A stretch of DNA of 7,764 bases. Origin: Pontiella sp. (GTDB lineage Bacteria; Verrucomicrobiota; Kiritimatiellia; Kiritimatiellales; Pontiellaceae). Positions 1 to 6,100 of the stretch are shown piece by piece (position 1 is the stretch's first letter; each line of letters opens with the position of its first letter). Under the pieces are notes generated by a model. It was not told the DNA's origin, made no database searches, and worked only from the letters and a program-made list of their open reading frames with translations. The stretch spans positions 1 through 7,764 of the forward strand of contig JAOZKS010000113.1 in NCBI GenBank assembly GCA_029935255.1, written 5' to 3'. The position numbers and the translations under genes were made by a program.

Positions 1-49
1 CAAGGAATGCTGCGCCTATAACGGGGAGGGCATACTTGAATATCATCAT
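1..49 (-). CDS. Start of a downstream gene, cut by the window edge (N-terminal 16 residues only)
   Basis: On the minus strand an ATG at 49-47, immediately followed by a second ATG at 46-44, opens a frame that stays open to the window edge and reads MMIFKYALPVIGAAFL. The first ATG overlaps the stop codon of the preceding gene as ATGA (49-46). An AAGGA Shine-Dalgarno sequence lies at 62-58, 8 nt upstream. This combination supports a real, translationally coupled start. The visible residues are hydrophobic after one lysine, as in a signal peptide or membrane anchor. Nothing can be said about function. It probably belongs to the same operon as the 198-aa protein and pyrD. Confidence 0.6.
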   Translation of the reverse strand, partial: MMIFKYALPVIGAAFL

Positions 50-642
50 GGTTGTTGTCCTTGTTGTTTGTAGGCAGGGGCCCGATGGTCGTAGGTGTCC
101 AAAAGCAGAAGAATATCCGTTGGGTTTTCTGATAGGCAAGCGATAAATAGATTGTCGGTCAGGGCAAACGTCAAGCTCGTACCCCGCGCAACGTCCGGGG
201 TTTCATATTTCCAGACCGGCCAGACGGCATGTTTGCCTAGAAAAGAAAGACCCTCGGCCCGTGTGCTTTCCAGCTTCCACCGCAGCCACGGGCTTCGCCA
301 GCCCACCCAACTCACCGCCGCCCACGCCTTGTTCTGCCCGGAAAATCGAAAAGGGAGGTCTGCAATCACAATTTCAGAATCGGCCGCCAGTCCCGTCCAT
401 GGATTCGAATCGAGCAGTGTGGCCAGCGAATTGCCCGCACCGAGCGCCTTGTCTATCTGGCTGCACACCGGACTTTGCAGTAGCTCTTCCAGATTATTCG
501 CTTTATGGGTGAACGTTGCTTGTGCGGGAATAGCGGCGTAAACCGCACCGGGGATGAACGGTTGAAAAAAAGAGAACCAAGCCGTCAGCGCCAAAAAGAC
601 GCCCCCCAGACCTATCACACCGCTGAGCCGTGCTTTGTTCAT
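46..642 (-). CDS. Hypothetical membrane-anchored protein, 198 aa, last fully visible gene of the pyr cluster
   Basis: I do not recognise the family. The start ATG (642-640) overlaps the pyrD stop as ATGA, and the stop TGA (48-46) overlaps the next start the same way, so the gene sits firmly in the operon. The N-terminus (MNKAR, then a hydrophobic stretch at about residues 8-36) is a type II membrane anchor or uncleaved signal. The rest should therefore lie outside the cytoplasm. After it comes AAIPAQATFTHKANNLEELL, then a tryptophan-rich middle (WAAVSWVGW at about 108-116) and a C-terminal LSENPTDILLLLDTYD segment. The pattern of a membrane anchor followed by 'IPAxAxFxxxxxxLxELL' loosely resembles DUF3352-type extracytoplasmic proteins, but this is only an impression. 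It has no enzymatic motif and a single cysteine pair is not evident. Its position after pyrD need not mean a role in pyrimidine synthesis. Confidence 0.75.
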   Translation of the reverse strand: MNKARLSGVIGLGGVFLALTAWFSFFQPFIPGAVYAAIPAQATFTHKANNLEELLQSPVCSQIDKALGAGNSLATLLDSNPWTGLAADSEIVIADLPFRFSGQNKAWAAVSWVGWRSPWLRWKLESTRAEGLSFLGKHAVWPVWKYETPDVARGTSLTFALTDNLFIACLSENPTDILLLLDTYDHRAPAYKQQGQQP

Positions 643-1598
643 GCCTTCACCGTGCCGACCATATCGCCGGCCGAGCTACAACCCTTGCGTGTGAGATAAG
701 CCTCGATACCGTCAATTACGCGATCAATCGTCGTCGGGTCTGTAAAGTTGGCCGTGCCTACCGCCACGGCGGTTGCACCGGCGATCATGAACTCGATCGC
801 ATCCTCCGGCTCGTAGATGCCGCCCATTCCAATGATCGGAAGCTTCGTCGCTTTGAAGGCATCCCAAACCAGCTTGATTGCAATCGGTTTGATCGGCGGT
901 CCGCTCAGCCCGCCCGTACGGTTTGCCAGCTCCGGCTCCAGCGTTTCAATATTGATCGCCATGGCCGGGTAGGAATTCATGATCGAAATCGCATCCGCCC
1001 CGCAATTCTCCGCGGCTTTTGCAAAGGCTCCAATGTCGGAAACATTCGGGGCCAGTTTTGGAATGATCGGCTTCTGGGTCTTGCCGCGCACCAGTTCAAT
1101 CACGCGCGAAAACGAATCCGTATCCGTGCCGAAGGCCGAGCCGCCCTCCTTCACATTGGGGCACGACAGGTTGATCTCGTAGGCCGAAACCGTATCCTCC
1201 CCGTCGAGCATTTCGACCACCGTGCCATAGTCCTCCATGCCCTTGCCCCAAATATTCACAATCACGGGGGTGTCGTACTGTTTCAAGAACGGCACATATT
1301 TTTCAATGAAACCCTGTGCACCCGGCCCCGGAAGCCCGATGGCGTTCAGCATGCCGCCGCGCGTCTCGAACGTCCGCGGAGTGGGGTTGCCCAGCGTTTC
1401 CTCCGGGCCGATGCCCTTCACCGTAATTGCACCCAGCCGGTTTAGGTCGACCAGATCCGCATATTCCGGCCCATAGCCAAACGTCCCCGAAGCCACCGTC
1501 ACCGGATTACGCATCGTCATACTTCCGATGCGAACAGCCATGGCAGGCTGTTTTGGCGAGGAGCTGGGAGGTGGGGGCGTGGAGTTCTTCGATTCCAT
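639..1598 (-). CDS. pyrD: Dihydroorotate dehydrogenase, class 1B catalytic subunit
   Basis: This FMN enzyme oxidises dihydroorotate to orotate, the fourth step of UMP synthesis, in a cytoplasmic complex with PyrK. Seen in the 319-aa product: TVKGIG (59-64), GNPTPR (70-75), NAIGLPGPGA (85-94), NLSCPNVK (143-150) with catalytic Cys146, PKLAPNV (180-186), GGLSGPPIKPIA (229-240), GMGGI (257-261) and AVAVGTANF (277-285). The class 1 base is cysteine (serine in class 2), and pyrK nearby makes it class 1B. The start at 1598 is favoured by an AGGGGG Shine-Dalgarno at 1613-1608, 9 nt upstream. Met20 (1541-1539) would give the normal family start but has no such site. Residues 1-19 are therefore a Ser/Pro-rich extension not usual in the family. 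The start codon shares an A with the restored stop of the S23/IVP gene (TAATG), and the stop overlaps the next gene by 4 bp. Confidence 0.97.
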   Translation of the reverse strand: MESKNSTPPPPSSSPKQPAMAVRIGSMTMRNPVTVASGTFGYGPEYADLVDLNRLGAITVKGIGPEETLGNPTPRTFETRGGMLNAIGLPGPGAQGFIEKYVPFLKQYDTPVIVNIWGKGMEDYGTVVEMLDGEDTVSAYEINLSCPNVKEGGSAFGTDTDSFSRVIELVRGKTQKPIIPKLAPNVSDIGAFAKAAENCGADAISIMNSYPAMAINIETLEPELANRTGGLSGPPIKPIAIKLVWDAFKATKLPIIGMGGIYEPEDAIEFMIAGATAVAVGTANFTDPTTIDRVIDGIEAYLTRKGCSSAGDMVGTVKA

Positions 1599-1667
1599 TA
1601 GCGGGTTCCCCCTAAAAGGCTTTTTCGAAAGGCTTCAATCATTTTACTTTCCTCTTCCAGTTTTTTT
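1598..1667 (-). other. A7 slippery run and displaced +1-frame C-terminal codons of the S23/IVP gene
   Basis: The minus strand reads CTG AAA AAA ACT GGA AGA GGA AAG TAA in the open frame. If one A of the run 1667-1661 is omitted, the frame continues for 20 codons as LEEESKMIEAFRKSLLGGTR. It stops at TAA 1600-1598, whose last A is the first base of the pyrD ATG. The amphipathic Glu-rich helix followed by a basic 'FxKSLL' tail is what the fourth helix of this family usually looks like. The alternative shift (one extra A) meets a TGA after only about ten codons. The sequence therefore once encoded, or by slippage still encodes, a full-length protein. Whether this is a mutation, recoding or a base-calling error cannot be decided here. 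Confidence 0.8.
1606..1613 (-). promoter_or_regulatory. Ribosome binding site deciding the pyrD start
   Basis: On the minus strand, AGGGGGAA ends 7 nt before the ATG at 1598 (9 nt from the end of AGGGGG). No purine-rich site precedes the alternative ATG at 1541. The site lies inside the displaced 3' codons of the S23/IVP gene, so pyrD initiation is embedded in that gene. Confidence 0.7.
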
Positions 1668-1967
1668 CAGTTGGGCATCGCACAACTCTTCAGTAATTAA
1701 TCCACGCTTACAAAACAGGATCAACATATTGGCATTTTCAAAGCATGAGCGCTTTGCGAAGTTCAGGAACTGGGCGAACTCTTTCTTCGATGCCGAGCCG
1801 GCACCTTCGGCAATGTTGTTTGAAATGCTCAGTGCGGCACCACGAAGTTGATCGGAAAATCGATAATACTTCCGATCATCCATTTCCACAGCGATATCCA
1901 GCAGCTTGTCAGCAATTTCGATTGCCCGCTTCCAAATCTCCAAATCTTGAAATCTAAACTGAGCCAT
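1644..1967 (-). CDS. S23/IVP-type four helix bundle protein, C-terminus lost to an A7 frameshift
   Basis: This belongs to the four-helix-bundle family first seen as ORFs in 23S rRNA intervening sequences (S23/IVP), which are structurally related to the Avd accessory protein of diversity-generating retroelements. The cellular role of stand-alone members is not established. Diagnostic residues include FRFQDLEIWKRAIEIADKL near the N-terminus and DQLRGAALSISNNIAEG with FLNFAKRSCFE in the middle. ATG 1967 is chosen because the product then begins at the family start MAQFRFQDLE. A longer frame from TTG 2042 would begin in the loop of the inverted repeat and add 25 unrelated residues. The product is 107 aa and ends in TGRGK, unlike the family. 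Skipping one A in the A7 run at 1667-1661 gives LEEESKMIEAFRKSLLGGTR and 122 aa, a normal family length. It is inserted between pyrK and pyrD on the same strand. Confidence 0.85.
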   Translation of the reverse strand: MAQFRFQDLEIWKRAIEIADKLLDIAVEMDDRKYYRFSDQLRGAALSISNNIAEGAGSASKKEFAQFLNFAKRSCFENANMLILFCKRGLITEELCDAQLKKTGRGK

Positions 1968-1972
1968 GTGAT

Positions 1973-2007
1973 TTACTCTCTGCTCTTTTCTCCAAGCTCC
2001 TTGCTCC
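1973..2007 (-). repeat. Five degenerate 7-bp tandem repeats (GGAGCAA type) in the S23/IVP leader
   Basis: Read on the minus strand from 2007, the leader splits into heptads GGAGCAA, GGAGCTT, GGAGAAA, AGAGCAG and AGAGTAA. ATCAC and the ATG at 1967 follow. Each unit begins GGAG or AGAG, so the array is a ladder of Shine-Dalgarno-like motifs, and the last AGAG units are at useful distance from the start. The array lies exactly between the large inverted repeat and the coding region. Confidence 0.6.
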
Positions 2008-2018
2008 CCGCACCCGGC

Positions 2019-2060
2019 TGAGTCTAGAGAGATTATTCCCAAATAATCTCTCTAGACTCA
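2019..2060. repeat. Perfect 19-bp inverted repeat with 4-nt loop over the pyrK stop
   Basis: The left arm 2019-2037 (TGAGTCTAGAGAGATTATT) is the exact reverse complement of the right arm 2042-2060, with loop CCCA at 2038-2041. The right arm encodes the last residues of PyrK (ESREII). The pyrK stop TAA (2035-2033) falls in the other arm. In the transcript this is a long stable hairpin, but what follows it is GCCGGG rather than a U tract, so it is not a normal intrinsic terminator. It could stabilise or process the mRNA between pyrK and the rest, or mark the edge of the inserted S23/IVP cassette. Confidence 0.9.
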
Positions 2061-2839
2061 AAGACGGGGCCGTCCTTGCAGCAACGCGCCCATTCCCAGC
2101 CATCGGCGGTTTTGCGTTTAATGACGCAGGTCAAACACGCCCCCACGCCGCAGGCCATATTTTCATCCATCGAAAGCCACGCCGTAAAATCGTGTTCCAT
2201 CGCGCGGTCGCCCATCGCCTTCAGCATCGGCCCCGGGCCGCAGACAAAAAGTTCGAGCAATTGAATATCCTGCTCCGCCATCCATGGATCAAAATCGGCG
2301 GTCACGAGGCCTTGGACTCCGAGCGACCCATCATTGGTGGTGGGTCGAACATCCCACCCGAGTGCCTTGAATTCCTCGACGCACAAAATATCCTCCGCCG
2401 TGCGCCCGCCGAAGAAGGCGACGCCCTTCACGGGAAGCGCCTTGGCTTTCAGGTAGAGCGCGGCATTGCCGTAGCCTCCCGCAACGAGGACGGGGAACTT
2501 GTTTTTTCCAAGTTCCGGATACCCATTGCCGAGTGGGCCGATAATATCGACCGTGTCGCCCACTTGAAGCGACTTCATGGCCTCCGATCCGCGCCCAACC
2601 GGCTTGTAGAGGATCGAGATGCCCTCGGAATCGGCCTTATAGATTGAAAACGGGCGCCGCAAAATCCGATCGCCCAGATGGGGAATCAGCAGATGCAAAA
2701 ACTGCCCCGGCTTTACGAGTGGCCCGATAGACGGCGCGGCAAAGCGTAGAATCCGGTATTCACCCTGAAAATTATGATGTTCAACAACGGTTGCTTTTTC
2801 CTGTTTCATATTGGCGCGGGATAATGGGGATTTCGCCAT
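2033..2839 (-). CDS. pyrK: Dihydroorotate dehydrogenase B electron transfer subunit
   Basis: PyrK passes electrons from dihydroorotate/FMN in PyrD through a [2Fe-2S] cluster and FAD to NAD+. The 268-aa product shows the ferredoxin-reductase layout. The FAD site is RRPFSIY (61-67), with VGRGSEAMKSLQVGD (81-95) after it. The nucleotide domain is VLVAGGYGNAAL (117-128), and CGPGPML lies at 200-206. The cluster cysteines are Cys230, 235, 238 and 253, with spacing C-X4-C-X2-C-X14-C as in known PyrK. The nucleotide-binding loop reads GGYGNAAL where the usual form is close to GGIGxAPL. ATG 2839 is the longest start, with an in-frame TGA at 2848-2846 just upstream. Met11 (2809) is also possible, and neither has a convincing Shine-Dalgarno. 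It is the first gene of the visible minus-strand cluster and ends inside the inverted repeat. Confidence 0.96.
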   Translation of the reverse strand: MAKSPLSRANMKQEKATVVEHHNFQGEYRILRFAAPSIGPLVKPGQFLHLLIPHLGDRILRRPFSIYKADSEGISILYKPVGRGSEAMKSLQVGDTVDIIGPLGNGYPELGKNKFPVLVAGGYGNAALYLKAKALPVKGVAFFGGRTAEDILCVEEFKALGWDVRPTTNDGSLGVQGLVTADFDPWMAEQDIQLLELFVCGPGPMLKAMGDRAMEHDFTAWLSMDENMACGVGACLTCVIKRKTADGWEWARCCKDGPVFESREIIWE

Positions 2840-2956
2840 GACCCGTCAAGGATTGTAGACACCAGGCGATCTGTCATTCCTCCAGAATGGCCGTACGTCA
2901 GCCGCATTACGCACACCAATGGAGGGATCGGAGGGCTCCATTTCACCCAGAGAAAG

Positions 2957-2992
2957 TACAATCCAGATGCACGATCGTGCATCTGGATTGTA
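2957..2992. repeat. Perfect 36-bp palindrome with no spacer
   Basis: The half-site TACAATCCAGATGCACGA (2957-2974) is followed directly by its exact reverse complement (2975-2992). Symmetry stops at 2956/2993 (G opposite G). It lies in a divergent promoter region, so a terminator role for either neighbour is unlikely, and no T run follows on either strand. Candidates are a large operator for a dimeric or tetrameric regulator, a REP-like dispersed repeat, or a remnant of an inserted element. Confidence 0.9.
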
Positions 2993-3064
2993 GCAAGACG
3001 ATGCTTCTGGCTTCGTTGCGGTGCTTCTTTCTTCTGCGGATTTACTCAAACTGCGTCAAATGCA

Positions 3065-3102
3065 TTTCCAATCCTTGGAAAAAAAGTTTCCAGAGATTGG
3101 GG
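3065..3102. promoter_or_regulatory. Tandem TTTCCA...TTGG palindromes, 22 bp apart, upstream of the autotransporter
   Basis: The first site, TTTCCAATCCTTGGAAA (3065-3081), is a perfect 7-3-7 palindrome. The second, TTTCCAGAGATTGGGG (3087-3102), repeats the half-sites with a weaker right side. The starts are 22 bp apart, about two helical turns. The pair as a whole also forms an imperfect stem, CCAATC..TGGAAA against TTTCCA..GATTGG. The position 54 to 91 bp before the ATG at 3156 fits an operator or an mRNA leader structure. Similar palindromes are, to my recollection, frequent in intergenic DNA of this kind of organism, but I cannot verify that here. Confidence 0.55.
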
Positions 3103-3146
3103 CTTTTTGGCATGGTTACATGTTTTCTGCCCGTGGTGGGCTGAAT

Positions 3147-3152
3147 GGGGGG
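3147..3152 (+). promoter_or_regulatory. Ribosome binding site deciding the autotransporter start
   Basis: GGGGGG at 3147-3152, spaced TGT from ATG 3156, is the only purine-rich site near a candidate start. It is placed a little close. The upstream part of the open frame, from 3021, is not signal-like and includes the palindromic elements, so initiation at 3156 is preferred. Confidence 0.5.
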
Positions 3153-3155
3153 TGT

Positions 3156-6100
3156 ATGAGCAGTAAACTTGGGTTTTTGTTGGTGATGTGTCTGGTGTTT
3201 CTTGGTTCCGCACGAGGGCAGTCGTTCGTTGTTGAAGAGGGGACGCAGGAGATTGTTTTCGCAGATTTAGATATTGGATTCGGTGATGTAGAGATCGGAG
3301 TTCTTACGGCCGGAAATGGCTTGCAGATCGCCGACGGGGTGGAGTTGGGCGCGGGAAATGCCTACGTCGGCGGAGTGTCGGAGGCCACCAATAACTGGCT
3401 GGCGCTTGGGGCGAATGCCCAGCTCCACCTTTTTGAAAATCTATTTCTTGGTGTCGAAAGCTCCGGAAACGCGCTGATAGTCACCAACGGGGCTCAGGTG
3501 ACCGCCAATTCAATGGGGATTGGTATTAACCAATCGGCAACCGGAAACTCGGTGCTGGTTTCGGGGGCCAACCTTATTCTGGACAGCGATCTTGTGGTGG
3601 GCGATGCCGGGTCGCACAACCAAATGGATGTGATCAATGGGGGTCGTGTCGTTTCATATGACGGTCGGGTTGGAGCGCGGGATAGTGCAATGACCAATGT
3701 GGTCAGCATCTCGGGAACCCATTCGGAATGGCAGAGTTATGGAGATTTGTATATCGGGACGGCCAGCAATACCGGGAACCGGGTTGTCGTTTCCGATGAG
3801 GGGAAAGTGGTGCTCTCTGGCGGTCTGTTCGTCGAAGGAACGGGGAACGAATTCGATCTCAACGACCAGGGCCAGCTTACGGTCTATTCGGATTTCGATG
3901 CTTCCATGGCGGGATTCAATTTTAATGAAGGCGGCCGGTTGTATGTGGGCGGTTCTCTGACCGGAATGACAAATGCCATTGACGGCGGACGCACCTTGGG
4001 TATCACCGGATCTACGGGGCAGTGGAACCGATCCGGCACCAACATCGTGGTGGGCGGAACCTCCTCTGGAAATACGTTGTATATCGAGGATGGCGGACAG
4101 GTGATGGCTGAAACCCTTTTTGTAGGTTTGGGCTCCAATTCCATGGACAACACGGTTTCGGTAACCGGAACGAATTCACTTTTAACCCTTACAGATTCGC
4201 TGGAAATCGGCTCGGTGAGCAATTCAGGAAACGCGGTGTCGGTTTCTGCGGGCGGCAAGATTTCGGTCGGCAACGGCATGGTGGTCAATGGTACCAACAA
4301 CACCTTTAATCTGGATCAAGACGGTTGGTTGGTTGTGGCCACCAATTTCGATGCATCGATCCAGGGCTTTAACTTTCTTTCGGGTGGCACGCTGGAAACG
4401 ACGGGGGAGCTTTCGGGAATGACCAATGGACTCGGCGACGGGCGATCCGTTGTTCTCACGGGGGCATCTGCAAAATGGAATCTCGGGTCGACCAACCTGT
4501 ATATGGAGCAGAGTTCCATTGCCCTTTCCGGCGGGGCTCAGTTGATGAGTTCCAATGCGGTGTTGGATTCCTCCAGCCAGGTGATCGTCGAAGGTTCAGG
4601 CTCGGTCTGGTCTAATTCAGGCTCGTTGGCGATTGGAACCAACAGCTCGTATAACACCCTGACGATTTCCAACGGGGGGCATGTAGACAGCCTGTCCGGC
4701 ATGATCGGTTCCGGCGGCATCAGTAACGTGGTTTTGGCGACCGGAACGGGTTCGCTTTGGATGAATTCTGGCAATCTTTCCGTCCATGGGGCGGGTAATC
4801 GCCTTCAACTCGCCGACGGCGGACGGGTTGAGGTTGGGGGTGCCCTGTTGTTGAGCAACGGTGCGCAACTCGCCTTTTCTTCCGGCGGCCAGATGTCGGC
4901 GTCCAACTACTATCAAGATGCCATCTCAACGTTTTCATTCGATAGTATGACCAATGGTGCGGTTGATCCGGTGACGGAACTGCTCGCGGTCGACGATACG
5001 GCGGAATTTGAATCGGAGGCCACCCTGCAGTATGCAGGGCCGATCGATGCGCTTGGCGTGGGAATCATCTATACGAACTTGCTGGTGTCTGCGGAAACCT
5101 TGATTGTGGATGGGGTCACCAATGCGGCTGGCACGGATTTGGATGTGCTGAATGGCCAGACGAGCGGATCGCTCCTGAAGGTGGCGTTTTATTCCGACAA
5201 CGACGATCTTTATGCCCAAATCACACGTGCGCGCTTGGCGGAGAGTGCCGGCTTCGAGGAAGGAACCGATATGGCGGGTGTCAGCGATGAAATCGACCAG
5301 ATGGCTTCCGATGGGAATCCGGCGGCCATCAACCAGCTCAATATGCTCACGCAGCTCGGCGGGGCAACCCAGAACGCCCAGTTGTCGCAACTCTACGACC
5401 GCAGCGCGCCCACCTATGCCCATGCAAACGGCATGCTCGAAGGGTTCAGTCAAACCCGCAAACGCGGAGTCATGCCGGAATCCATGTGGCCGACCGGCGC
5501 ACGCGGACCGCATCTCTACGGAGACCAGGTCCAAGGCTGGATCAAGGGGTACGGCAGCTGGGGCAGCCGCGACGGGGCGAACGACTTTTCCACCTATGAC
5601 CATTCTATTTACGGGATGGTTGTGGGCATCGATAAAGCGTTCGGGGAACTGCTCACCGGACTGGCTGGCGGCTATGCCAAATCCGACATCAGCCAGAAGG
5701 ATGGCGATAATAGCGCGGCGACAACAGGCTATGGCTTGCTCTACGCCTCTTGGGGAACCACGGCTTGGTTCGGCGACCTGAATCTGGGCTACGGACGCAG
5801 CTCGATCGATACCAAATCCGGCACCTTGTTCGATACGATTTCCGAATTCGGCGCCGACCAGCTCGCCTTCTATGCGGGCGGCGGCAAGGAATTTGTTTTC
5901 AGCAACGACCATTGGTTCCTCACTCCGTCCGCTGGACTGCTGGGTTCCTACTATACACAGGAAGGCTATTCCGAAACCGCCACCACCGCCGTGGCGCGAA
6001 AGGTCGATGCCTACGATCGCTGGAGCATGCAATCGGAACTAGGCCTCAAGGTTAGTTACCAGCGGGAATATGATCGCGTTGTCCTGATGCCGGAAACCCA

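Larger units (their letters stand above)
2840..3155. other. Divergent intergenic region between pyrK and the autotransporter
   Basis: This stretch of 316 bp has no gene I can support. It must hold the promoters of both the pyr cluster (minus strand) and the autotransporter (plus strand), but no -35/-10 pair of good quality stands out. A TACAAT that could serve as a -10 for pyrK lies on the minus strand at 2857-2852, without a convincing -35. The octamer TACAATCC occurs three times: minus strand at 2857-2850, and at both ends of the palindrome (plus 2957-2964, minus 2992-2985). The two palindromic structures are listed separately. A 67-codon minus-strand frame across 3049-2846 resembles nothing I know. 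Confidence 0.7.

Noticed and set aside
630..1445. A 271-codon plus-strand frame across pyrD
   Set aside because: His/Arg-rich composition and complete overlap with the catalytic core of pyrD on the other strand mark it as a shadow.
1598..1967. Diversity-generating retroelement, because S23/IVP is related to Avd
   Set aside because: There is no reverse transcriptase, template repeat or variable repeat in the window, and the autotransporter repeats are protein-level modules rather than a TR/VR pair.
1644..2042. Longer S23/IVP start at TTG 2042 (132 aa)
   Set aside because: The start lies in the hairpin loop, overlaps the pyrK end and adds 25 residues that do not fit the family. ATG 1967 gives the normal N-terminus.
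2019..2060. The pyrK-end inverted repeat as a rho-independent terminator
   Set aside because: GCCGGG follows the hairpin in the direction of transcription, with no U tract, and the cluster continues downstream.
3106..3122. TTGGCATGGTTACATG as a sigma-54 -24/-12 promoter for the autotransporter
   Set aside because: The TGGCA part fits, but the needed GC of the -12 element is absent at the correct spacing.
3021..3155. Autotransporter start at 3021, giving 45 more residues
   Set aside because: The extra residues are charged, do not resemble a signal peptide and would bury the real signal sequence. They are encoded by the palindromic upstream region.
4935..6032. A 365-codon open frame on the minus strand opposite the autotransporter barrel
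   Set aside because: It lies entirely antisense to a well-supported barrel domain. It is rich in Arg, Gly and Ile without any domain pattern and has no ribosome site I would trust. It is a shadow of GC-rich codon use.
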